This document shows, piece after piece, positions 9,239 to 16,913 of a DNA stretch of 64,000 nucleotides (position 1 is the stretch's first letter; each line of letters opens with the position of its first letter). The notes below the pieces were generated by a model that searched no databases, was not told where the DNA came from, and worked only from the letters and a program-made list of their open reading frames with translations. Made by a program: the position numbers and the translations under genes. The DNA is from SZUA-265 sp966249405 (lineage in GTDB: Bacteria > Myxococcota_A > Polyangia > Polyangiales > Polyangiaceae): assembly GCA_966249405.1 (NCBI GenBank), contig CBINDO010000006.1, positions 7,585-71,584 on the forward strand, given 5' to 3'.

Positions 9239-9847
9239 TCACGTCCAGTGGCCCGCCTTTTGGGCAGCCGCGTCGACTTCGCGGATGCGTGGACCGACGG
9301 TTTCTCTGTAGACGCGCTCGTTGTCCGGGTCGAAGTCGTCGAGGTCGAAATCCTCTGCGACCTCCAGGGTGACGGCGAGGATTCTCAGGAACATCGCGAA
9401 CGAAGACGCGCAGAGTTTCGGTTGCCAGACCTCGGTGCCGCTCATTGCCGTGTACACTGGGCTGTCACCCTCGGCGTCGATCTGGGTGGTGTCGATGAAG
9501 TACGGATCACCCAAGAGTCCGCTCCGGGCGATGACGAACCAAGACGGTCGCCAACCGCGACGGGTAGGTTTGGTGATCAGCTGCCCCTGGGCATCGAGGC
9601 ACAGGTCGGCCTGTTCTGCGACCAACTCCGCGGCGGGCACGAACTGCACGCGTTCCGCGGGGGTCGTGGTTTCGACGCTGAGCGGATTGCTCTCGGTCAG
9701 GAAGTCCAGATACCTGCGCGGCAGCGCGAACCGTTCCTTGAGCAGGGCTATCGTCTTCGGCTCTGCGCTTCCGAAGTGCGCATCCAAGCCAAGCTGTTTG
9801 AGTGACTCTTTGAGAGCGGAGATCGATTCGGTGAGATCGCTGTCCAC
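9239..9847 (-). CDS. SMI1/KNR4 (SUKH) family protein
   Basis: Protein of 202 residues resembling the SUKH superfamily: an N-terminal helical start, the ALPRRYLDFL segment that matches the conserved helix after the first turn, then a mixed beta region ending in SSFAMFLRILAVTLEVAEDF. SUKH proteins often act as immunity proteins against polymorphic or contact-dependent toxins, but many are orphans. No toxin gene is visible here. The start is GTG at 9847 with a weak ribosome binding site. It lies 139 bases downstream of the Ser/Thr kinase on the same strand and could be cotranscribed with it. Confidence 0.72.
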   Translation of the reverse strand: MDSDLTESISALKESLKQLGLDAHFGSAEPKTIALLKERFALPRRYLDFLTESNPLSVETTTPAERVQFVPAAELVAEQADLCLDAQGQLITKPTRRGWRPSWFVIARSGLLGDPYFIDTTQIDAEGDSPVYTAMSGTEVWQPKLCASSFAMFLRILAVTLEVAEDFDLDDFDPDNERVYRETVGPRIREVDAAAQKAGHWT

Positions 9848-9986
9848 GGGCGGCTACTCGCTGTTGTCAGTCTCTTTTGAGGAACGAGAACGTAGCGTAA
9901 CCGGGAACCGGCGGGGCCAGACTTTTTGTCACCGGGCCCGGGTTTCGGCCGCCAAGCCCGCGCCTGCGCTACGTCGCGTGTGCACG

Positions 9987-12602
9987 TTACGCGGATACCC
10001 GTTGCAGGTCCTTTTGGAGCTCCTTGACGAGCTCGGGGGGGGCCACTCGCATCGCTTCTTCGACGTACCTGCGAGCGTCCTTGTGACGGTCGCGGCGGTT
10101 GGCGACCTCGGCCAGCAATCGCAGGACCTCGACCCGTTCCTCACCCTTTTCTTCGGTGCTGTCCAGCGCTTCGAGCAACACCCCCTCGGCGTCGGAGTAG
10201 TGCGCCCGACGAATTAATACGCGTCCGAGGCGACGACCGAAGATCGCGATGGCTCGCATCGGATCCTCGAGCTGCCCTCTGAACAGTTCCTGTCGAGCGA
10301 TCTCGAGGGCGTTCTTGAGCGCGTTGGTCTCCGACTCTTGATCGCCGCGCGCCTGAGCGCGGGCCGCCAACTGTTCGATGTAGAACAGCGCCGACATCGT
10401 GTCGGACGCGCCGGACGCGTGTTCGGCGAGCACCTCCAGAGGAGCATCCTGATCCTGGAACAGCTCGAGCGCGCGACGATGCAAATCCTTGCGCGCCTCG
10501 ACCGGGATCGAGTGCAACGTCATGTCGTGAAACAGGGGGTGCCACAGCGAGTGGCTACCATGTTCACTCGTGCGCACGAGTCGGAGTTCGTTGAGCCGTG
10601 CGAGCGTCGAGTCCGACACTGGTTCGTCGAGCATCCGACCGATCAACTCGCCCGTCACGTCATCGCCCAGGACGGCGAGGACTTGGATGTAGCGGCGGTG
10701 TAGCGGGTCGAGCGTCGCCAAGCGTTGCGCGACGAGATCGCCCAAGCGGCCCGGTGCCTCCTGCCCGCCGTCCAAACCGAACGCCAATACCTGTTCGACG
10801 TAGAGCGGGGGAATACCCCGGTTTCCCACCTCGGCCAGGCTGACTGGCTGTCGATGGCCAGACGCCTGACGCAGGAGCTCCGTCGCAACGTGTGCCGGCA
10901 GTCCGTTGAGCACCCGGAGGTTGGCATCCTCCAGTTGGGCCGCGAATGCCGGGTGGTAGGCGAACAAGAACAGCCCGGACCCGTCGCTCATGCGGGCGCA
11001 ATCGGTGAGCGCTTGACGGCTCACGCCATCGACGCGTTGGAAATCGTCGACCGCGACGATGGGCGTCGCTTGAAAGTCGCGTTCGGTCTCCGCGAGCGCC
11101 CACGACAGCAATTTGGCGAAACCTTCGCGGCGCGCGGCAGGGGCGCGTTGCTCGCCGTCTGCCTTGCCGTCGAGATCGTCGAGGGCGGCGAGCTCCTCGG
11201 GATGGCCATTGCCCAGGCGCTCGCGTGCATTGCCGAGTAGCTGGCGCAGGATCGACCGTAACACGTGACCGGAAACCTCTGCCCAGTACGAATCCGGTCG
11301 CGCCAACACCGTGGGGTGGCCCGAGTTTGCCGACGCGGCTAGAAACTCCCAAACGAGTCGCGTTTTGCCGGCGCCAGGTTCACCTACGAGTTGCGCTACG
11401 ACGCGTCGACGCCGCGCCGCTCCCAGCTGGTCTTGCAGCCACGCCATCTCTTCGCCGCGGCCCAAGAAGGGGAGCGGACGATCGGCGGCGTCGGGTTCGG
11501 CGCGTTTGCTCGTTGGCAGTGGCTCACCGCACTCGAGGCAGAAGCGTCCGGTGGGTACCACCGACTTGCAAGCGCCGCAGACGGTGGTGCCCACTGGTCG
11601 GGAGTTGGCGCTCGAAGTGGCGGGCGTTCGCACGCTATGAGTGAGACAAGCGTCGAGTGCGTCGGCGAACTGGTGCGCATCGCCGAAGCGGTCGATGGGC
11701 GACTTCGCCATCGCTCTGAACGTGACCTGAACCAAGGACTCCGGGATCTGTCGATAGGGTGCGACACTCCTCGGGTCTGGTACCGGGTTGTTGATGTGCA
11801 TCAACACGACCTGCGTGGGGCTGTCGCTCTCGAACGGCAACCGACCCGTCAGGAGCCAAAACAACACGACCCCGACCGCGTAGAGATCGCTGCGGCCGTC
11901 CAGCGGATCTCCGCGGCCTTGCTCCGGCGACATGAAATCGGGAGTACCGCAGACGATGCCGGGCATCGTGATGCCGCTTTGGCCCTCGGCCTTCAGCTTC
12001 GCGAGGCCAAAGTCGACCACCTTCACGAAATCGCCGCCCCGGCGCATGGGCTCGAGGACGATGTTTTCGGGTTTGAGGTCGCGGTGGATGATCTGCAGCT
12101 CGTGAGCCTCACCCAATGCCAACAAGACTTGCTTGAGGACGTTGATGATGCGCGGGATCTCGAACGGCCCCTCAGTGTTGTTAACCTGTGCCAGGTTGTG
12201 GCCGCGCAGGAACTCCATCACCAGATACGGCTTCTCGTCGTCGAGCTTTCCAAAGTCGATGACGCTCACCGTATTGGGGTGATTGAGCTGGCTCGTGGCT
12301 CGGGCCTCGGTCAAGAACCGGGCGAGTGACTTTTCGTCCGCCAGGAGGTGCGGGTGAATGACCTTGACCGCGACGGTGCGGCCGAGCGTTCGTTGCTCGG
12401 CGCGATAAACGCGGCCCATCCCGCCGACGCCCAGTAGGTCCAAGATTTGGTAACCCCCAGGCAGCACCTTGCCGACCATCGGATCTTCGTTTTTGAACGA
12501 TATGGCCCCGATGGGAAACCCGCACTGCTGACAGTAGTGCGAGTTGGCGTCGCACAGCGCGCTGCAGTGCGGGCAAGTTTTGGTGCCGAGAAGTGAACTC
12601 AT
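9987..12602 (-). CDS. zinc-ribbon Ser/Thr protein kinase with AAA-type ATPase and TPR tail
   Basis: Multidomain cytoplasmic kinase of about 871 residues. The N-terminus (MSSLLGTKTCPHCSALC...CQQCG) is a double-CxxC zinc ribbon. The Hanks-type kinase domain runs from about residue 45 to 305, with GVGGMGRVYRAE as the glycine loop, HRDLKPENIVL as the catalytic loop and DFGLAK. A second ribbon (CGACKSVVP...CLECGEPL) follows. Next comes an AAA/STAND-like ATPase with Walker A GEPGAGKT and Walker B IVAVDDFQ, then helical TPR-like repeats. This is the PknB/AGC-like plus ATPase layout common in myxobacteria. The frame stays open upstream to 12809, but ATG at 12602 is chosen because it starts right before the ribbon. 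It is divergent from the MshEN gene. Confidence 0.9.
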   Translation of the reverse strand: MSSLLGTKTCPHCSALCDANSHYCQQCGFPIGAISFKNEDPMVGKVLPGGYQILDLLGVGGMGRVYRAEQRTLGRTVAVKVIHPHLLADEKSLARFLTEARATSQLNHPNTVSVIDFGKLDDEKPYLVMEFLRGHNLAQVNNTEGPFEIPRIINVLKQVLLALGEAHELQIIHRDLKPENIVLEPMRRGGDFVKVVDFGLAKLKAEGQSGITMPGIVCGTPDFMSPEQGRGDPLDGRSDLYAVGVVLFWLLTGRLPFESDSPTQVVLMHINNPVPDPRSVAPYRQIPESLVQVTFRAMAKSPIDRFGDAHQFADALDACLTHSVRTPATSSANSRPVGTTVCGACKSVVPTGRFCLECGEPLPTSKRAEPDAADRPLPFLGRGEEMAWLQDQLGAARRRRVVAQLVGEPGAGKTRLVWEFLAASANSGHPTVLARPDSYWAEVSGHVLRSILRQLLGNARERLGNGHPEELAALDDLDGKADGEQRAPAARREGFAKLLSWALAETERDFQATPIVAVDDFQRVDGVSRQALTDCARMSDGSGLFLFAYHPAFAAQLEDANLRVLNGLPAHVATELLRQASGHRQPVSLAEVGNRGIPPLYVEQVLAFGLDGGQEAPGRLGDLVAQRLATLDPLHRRYIQVLAVLGDDVTGELIGRMLDEPVSDSTLARLNELRLVRTSEHGSHSLWHPLFHDMTLHSIPVEARKDLHRRALELFQDQDAPLEVLAEHASGASDTMSALFYIEQLAARAQARGDQESETNALKNALEIARQELFRGQLEDPMRAIAIFGRRLGRVLIRRAHYSDAEGVLLEALDSTEEKGEERVEVLRLLAEVANRRDRHKDARRYVEEAMRVAPPELVKELQKDLQRVSA

Positions 12603-12934
12603 TGAATCCGGGGAAGGCGGCGGTACCGAGCGAGCAGTATCGCAGCTCTGCATTTGACGGGCAAGCCAGCTTGCCTTCCGTGATCCACGGCCAGTCAGCC
12701 CAAAGGCGCTAGGTGTAGGCGTTCCGGCGCACGACGTGTGGTGGTGGGCGCGGTTGGCGGCAGATAGGTTCATTGAAAGCCGAAAGCGAAGTCGGAATTT
12801 CGTGTGCAAACAGAGACACGAACCGTCGCAGTCGCGTGGGGCGATCGGCGGCCGGGTGGGACCTATTTACGACCCACCGCTGGGTTGGGGCTTTGGATCT
12901 GGCGTTGTTTTGCCGGTCCGGTTACTGTTCAATC
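12603..12934. other. divergent intergenic region, kinase and MshEN gene
   Basis: 332 bases between divergent genes, expected to hold both promoters. I could not assign clear -35/-10 boxes. The minus frame of the kinase stays open through part of it without a ribosome binding site, so an N-terminal extension cannot be fully excluded. Confidence 0.45.
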
Positions 12935-13582
12935 ATGTCCGGAGCTACCCCCCTTGGCGAACTGCTCGTTCGCGTTGGGTTCGTGACCCAAGACCAAGTC
13001 GATCGAGTACTGGCCGAGCAGGCCGCCGCAGCCAATCGCGAACCGGCGGGTTCGGTGCCGCGTTTCGGTGAGCTGCTGGTAGCGGAGGGCTTGTTGAAAG
13101 ACGCGCAGCTCACCCAGGTACTGAGCCAGCAGCTCAGTGTTCCGTGGGTGTCGCTCAAGCACATCGAATTCACACGGACGTTGTTGGACCTGGTAGCCGT
13201 GGACGTGGCCGAGCGTTACCGCGTCCTTCCGATCCACGTTCGTCGGATTCGGGGCTTGGGTAACGTCCTCTACGTAGCCATTGCAGACCCTCTCGACCGT
13301 GAGGCGCTGAGCGCCGTCGCGGACGCCAGCGGCTTACCCGTGCGACCGATGATCGCTTGCCAACGCGACATCGCCATCGGTCTGCACACGTATTACGGCG
13401 TGGAAGTGCCTGGGCTGCCCAGCGCCGATGAGGTGGCTGACGGCATCGAATCGATCAGCCCCGAGCCGCTGTCCGAAGGGTCGCCATCCTTGCGCTCCCC
13501 GCCGCCGCTCAGCCGCCGTGCAGGGCCCCGCTCTCAACCGACCGTCGACCGGCCCTCACAGCCGACCGAACTCGCGTCCTGA
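12935..13582 (+). CDS. stand-alone MshEN / GspE N-terminal domain protein
   Basis: Cytoplasmic protein of 215 residues. Residues 1-160 match the N-terminal domain of type II secretion/type IV pilus ATPases (GspE_N, MshEN). Two copies of the signature occur: PLGELLVRVGFVTQDQVDRV from residue 6 and RFGELLVAEGLLKDAQLTQV from about residue 43. MshEN domains bind cyclic di-GMP through such paired motifs; the first copy lacks the usual Arg, so binding is plausible but unproven. There is no ATPase domain. The C-terminal 60 residues are Pro/Ser-rich and probably disordered. The ATG at 12935 was chosen over an in-frame start at 12773 because the domain begins right after it. It is convergent with the biotin carboxylase, 11 bases away. 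Confidence 0.83.
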   Translation: MSGATPLGELLVRVGFVTQDQVDRVLAEQAAAANREPAGSVPRFGELLVAEGLLKDAQLTQVLSQQLSVPWVSLKHIEFTRTLLDLVAVDVAERYRVLPIHVRRIRGLGNVLYVAIADPLDREALSAVADASGLPVRPMIACQRDIAIGLHTYYGVEVPGLPSADEVADGIESISPEPLSEGSPSLRSPPPLSRRAGPRSQPTVDRPSQPTELAS

Positions 13583-13593
13583 ACGAACGCCGC

Positions 13594-15072
13594 TCAACGG
13601 GGAAGAAACGACCTTTCCCACGCGCTTGTCGCGGCGCGTTCGTCATTGCTGGAGTCGGGTTGTCGCAGTCGAGTCTGGAGCGAGTAGTGAGTGGCCGCGG
13701 CAGCCGCGGTGTCTGCTGGCGTCATTGCACACTCCTCCGCGCCGCGGATGTGTTGCAGGAGATCTGTGGTGTAGCACCCCGAGGCGAACGCCGGAGACGT
13801 CAAGGCTGCGCGCAGTTGCTCGCGGTTCGTGGGGAGACCGCTCAACACCAGTTCATCTAGCGCCGCCACGAGGCGCAACCGTGCCTGTTCACGTGTCGCG
13901 CCGTGTGCGCACAACTTGCCGAGCAGTGGGTCGTAGAAGCTCGTGACCTCGGTTCGTGGCATCAACCAGTGATCGAAGCGGATGCCTGGTCCTGCGGGTT
14001 GCCGCAAGAGCTCGAGGTGACCGATACTCGGACGATAGTTCGCCGCCGGGTCTTCGGCGCACAAACGCGCTTGGATGGACCAACCTCGTGGCTCCCAGGG
14101 CGCCAGCGGGGCGATCGACTCACCGCGGGCGACCCGCACCATCCACTCGACCAAGTCGAGGCCTGACACCATTTCCGTGACCGTGTGCTCGACCTGGAGT
14201 CGAGTGTTCATCTCGAGGAAGTAGAAGTTCTCTTCCTCGTCGACCAAGAACTCCAACGTCCCGACGGAAAAGTAGTTCACCGACTTTGCCAACGAGATCG
14301 CGGCGCGCGCAATCGCGGCGCGTGTCTCGTCTGACAGGTTGGGTGCGGGGCTCTCTTCGAGCACCTTCTGGTGGCGGCGCTGTGCCGAACACTCGCGTTC
14401 ACCCAAGGTGACGAGATTGCCGTGCTGATCTCCGAGCACCTGCGCTTCGATGTGGCGCGCCGCAAGGATGGCCTTCTCCAGGTAAACGCGGCCCGAACCG
14501 AAGGCCCTGAGCGCCTCGCTTTGTGCCCGAGCGAAGGCGTCCTCCAGCGTCGCTTCCGAGTTAACGAGCCGCATCCCTTTTCCGCCACCACCGGCGGAAG
14601 CTTTGATCATGAGCGGGTAGCCCAAACGCGCTGCCGATGTTCGCGCCTCCTCCAGCGTTTCGGCTGGACCGCCGGGGATCAACGGCACGTTGGCGCGACG
14701 CGCCAACTCGCGGGCCTCGATCTTCGAACCCATCTGACGGATCGATTGGGGGGACGGACCGATGAATGTCAGCCCCGCCTCCTCGCAGGCTTGGGCGAAG
14801 TCTGCGTTCTCCGAGAGAAAGCCGTACCCCGGAATGACCGCGTCGGCGCCCGACTCGCGTGCAGCATCGACGAGTCGTGAGATATTCAAGTAGCTCTCCG
14901 CGGGGGCACTGCCGCCGAGCGCAACCGCTCGGTCGGCGAGCCTCACGTGTGGGCTGCCGGCATCGGCGTCGCTGTAAACGGCGATGGGAGACAACCCCAT
15001 CACGCGCAGGGTGCGCATCAGGCGCAGTGCAATTTCGCCGCGATTGGCGACCAACACTCGTTGAAGGGGCAT
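13594..15072 (-). CDS. biotin carboxylase subunit of an acyl-CoA carboxylase
   Basis: ATP-grasp enzyme of 492 residues that carboxylates biotin using bicarbonate and ATP, feeding a carboxyltransferase (acetyl-, propionyl- or methylcrotonyl-CoA). The order of motifs is complete: VLVANRGEIALR at the N-terminus, SADAVIPGYGFLSEN, the glycine loop KASAGGGGKGMRLV, ARHIEAQVLGD, ERECSAQRRHQKV and FLEMNTRLQVEH. Length is about 40 residues over AccC, with an Ala-rich tail but no biotinyl (BCCP) domain. No carboxyltransferase or BCCP gene is adjacent, so the exact complex cannot be named. ATG at 15072 precedes the conserved N-terminus; an in-frame extension to 15183 lacks support. Confidence 0.9.
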   Translation of the reverse strand: MPLQRVLVANRGEIALRLMRTLRVMGLSPIAVYSDADAGSPHVRLADRAVALGGSAPAESYLNISRLVDAARESGADAVIPGYGFLSENADFAQACEEAGLTFIGPSPQSIRQMGSKIEARELARRANVPLIPGGPAETLEEARTSAARLGYPLMIKASAGGGGKGMRLVNSEATLEDAFARAQSEALRAFGSGRVYLEKAILAARHIEAQVLGDQHGNLVTLGERECSAQRRHQKVLEESPAPNLSDETRAAIARAAISLAKSVNYFSVGTLEFLVDEEENFYFLEMNTRLQVEHTVTEMVSGLDLVEWMVRVARGESIAPLAPWEPRGWSIQARLCAEDPAANYRPSIGHLELLRQPAGPGIRFDHWLMPRTEVTSFYDPLLGKLCAHGATREQARLRLVAALDELVLSGLPTNREQLRAALTSPAFASGCYTTDLLQHIRGAEECAMTPADTAAAAATHYSLQTRLRQPDSSNDERAATSAWERSFLPR

Positions 15073-15453
15073 GGGTGGGCTCGATGAGGCAGCCGGATCG
15101 AGGCCGCGACTCGACCCTAGGCGCAATGCTCGACGGCTGCAAGCCGTTGACCGCTTTGGCCGTCGCGTCTGTGTCTCACGCATCAGTGAGGCGGCCAGCG
15201 GTGGGTCGGGCTCCGTGAGGCACCCACATCGAACAGCGCTTAATGAAGAGCGAGTTGGTCAGGCTGGGCCGAAAAGTTCAACGAGGATACGGACCGAAGT
15301 GGAAAGCCGCACTCTCCGCGGTCCAATCTGGCCGACGGAGGGGACCACGGACCGGCTCGGGAATGTGTCGAAAATACAAGCGAATGTTGTACAGATTAGG
15401 TCTGTTTCTACCGTTTGGGCGGTGTATAACCGCGCCTATCAGGAGGATCCAGA
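15073..15453. other. divergent intergenic region, biotin carboxylase and DUF4398 gene
   Basis: 381 bases between divergent genes. The right end holds a candidate promoter and a strong ribosome binding site for the DUF4398 gene. Nothing else in it is recognisable. Confidence 0.5.
15402..15446 (+). promoter_or_regulatory. candidate promoter and strong ribosome binding site of the DUF4398 gene
   Basis: TATAAC at 15425-15430 is a good -10 box; 17 bases upstream CTGTTT (15402-15407) is a poor -35, suggesting an activated or weak promoter. AGGAGG at 15441-15446 lies 7 bases before the GTG start at 15454 and decides that start. The predicted leader is under 20 bases. Confidence 0.4.
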
Positions 15454-15822
15454 GTGACCATTAGACAACCTATCGTTGTAGCCCTCGCCGGAGCATTGTT
15501 TGGTGTTGCGTGCGGCGGGGCAGCTATTCCTCAAGACAAGCTCACCTCGGCAGAAGCTGCCGTGCGCGCGGCGGAGGTCGGAGGTGCGCCCGAGAACCCC
15601 AAGGCCGCACTTCACTTGAAGTACGCACGCGATCAGATCGCCGAAGCCAAGAAGTACATCGAGCAAGAAGAGAACGAAGTGGCGGCCGCTCTATTGGACC
15701 GCGCGGGCGTCGACGCAGAGCTCGCGCTCGCATTGGCTCGCGTCGAGAACGCGCGCGCAGAGGCAGCAGCGGCCTTGCAAGAGGTTCAAAAACTCAAGGA
15801 GCGTCAAGCCGACGCGCCCTGA
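15454..15822 (+). CDS. DUF4398 lipoprotein
   Basis: Small exported lipoprotein of 122 residues. The signal peptide carries a lipobox (GVACGG), so the mature N-terminal Cys is near residue 20. The rest is almost entirely alpha-helical and Ala/Glu-rich, matching DUF4398: LTSAEAAVRAAEV, LKYARDQIAEAKKYI and ALLDRAGVDAELAL. DUF4398 proteins accompany OmpA-type peptidoglycan-binding lipoproteins, as here, and are presumed periplasmic coiled-coil partners. The GTG start is fixed by a perfect AGGAGG 7 bases upstream. The OmpA gene follows after 43 bases and is probably cotranscribed. Confidence 0.88.
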   Translation: MTIRQPIVVALAGALFGVACGGAAIPQDKLTSAEAAVRAAEVGGAPENPKAALHLKYARDQIAEAKKYIEQEENEVAAALLDRAGVDAELALALARVENARAEAAAALQEVQKLKERQADAP

Positions 15823-15865
15823 GCGCCAGGCTCCGTTTCGTTTCTGTGAAACACTCGAGATTATC

Positions 15866-16783
15866 ATGAGAAGCAATACCATGAGCAAAAGCACGGCATC
15901 CTGGACGTCACTCATCTCGGCATTGGCGCTGACCATCGGCTGCGGCGCGGATATGGCACCACGCGAGCTCTTGGACGCGCGCGACGCTTACAACAAGGCG
16001 CAGGCCGGCCCGGCGTCGCAATTCGCGTTGGCGGAGCTGGAGACCGCAAAACAAAGCCTGAAAGAAGCGGAAGCTTCGTTCGAAGACGGCGAAGAGCAAG
16101 CTACCCGTGACCTCGCCTACATCGCCGAACGCAAGGCCCAACTGGCGCACGCTTCGGGCGAGTTCCACAAGGCCAACCAAGACCGCGAAGCAGCCATCAA
16201 GGCACGTGAAGACGCCCGCGAGGGTTTCCAGCGTTTGACCGAGCGCAAGCTGTCGGACGCACAGAAGGCGCTGGAGGAGACGGCACGACAGAAGGAAGAG
16301 GCCCGCAAGCGTGCGCAGATGACCGAAGCGGAGCTCGAGGCTGAGAAGCAGCGCCGCATGGAGGCTGAAAAGAAGGCCGCCGCAGCACTGGCCAGCCTGG
16401 AGCAGCTCGCCAAGGTCAAAGAAGAGGCACGCGGCGTCGTGATCACGTTGTCCGGCGGCGTGTTGTTTGCGACCGGGCAGAGCGAGCTGATGTCGATCGC
16501 CCGCTCCAAGTTGGACGAAGTCGCCAAGGCGCTGCAAGACCAAGGTTACAAGAAGATCACCGTCGAAGGTCACACCGACTCGCGCGGTAGCGACAGCGGC
16601 AACTTGGAGCTCAGTCGCCTGCGTGCCGAAGCTGTACGGGCGCATTTGGTCAGTCGCGGGATCAAGTCGGATCTGATCAGCGCAGTGGGCATCGGCGAGG
16701 CACGACCCGTAGCGTCCAATGACACGGCGGAAGGGCGCGCCAACAATCGTCGCGTCGAGATCGTCGTCGAACCCGACCGCTGA
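15866..16783 (+). CDS. DUF4398-OmpA lipoprotein
   Basis: Envelope lipoprotein of 305 residues. After a signal peptide with lipobox LTIGC comes a DUF4398-like helical region (residues 35-110). A long charged coiled coil rich in Lys/Glu/Ala (110-190) follows, then a C-terminal OmpA domain (195-300) that binds peptidoglycan: GVLFATGQSELM, VEGHTDSRGS, LSRLRAEAVRAHL and NNRRVEIVV are its hallmarks. It should bridge the outer membrane and the wall, with the preceding DUF4398 protein as a likely partner. ATG at 15866 is used; ATG at 15881 would give a more typical signal peptide. A clear terminator follows 37 bases after the stop. Confidence 0.92.
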   Translation: MRSNTMSKSTASWTSLISALALTIGCGADMAPRELLDARDAYNKAQAGPASQFALAELETAKQSLKEAEASFEDGEEQATRDLAYIAERKAQLAHASGEFHKANQDREAAIKAREDAREGFQRLTERKLSDAQKALEETARQKEEARKRAQMTEAELEAEKQRRMEAEKKAAAALASLEQLAKVKEEARGVVITLSGGVLFATGQSELMSIARSKLDEVAKALQDQGYKKITVEGHTDSRGSDSGNLELSRLRAEAVRAHLVSRGIKSDLISAVGIGEARPVASNDTAEGRANNRRVEIVVEPDR

Positions 16784-16820
16784 GGGGTGGCCGGGGCCGA
16801 AGTCGGCCAGCGGATGCGAA

Positions 16821-16846
16821 GGGTCGCCAGGTGGCGGCCCTTTCTT
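16821..16846 (+). terminator. intrinsic terminator after the OmpA gene
   Basis: The stem GGGTCGCC / GGCGGCCC (8 bp, one T-G pair) with loop AGGT is followed by TTTCTT. It lies between the OmpA gene and the end of the convergent lipoprotein gene. Confidence 0.75.
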
Positions 16847-16913
16847 ATTGTGCGGAGCGTCGGCTGTCGACGAACTGCCGCGGTTCGAAACCCGACGTGC
16901 CCCGCGTCGTCGA

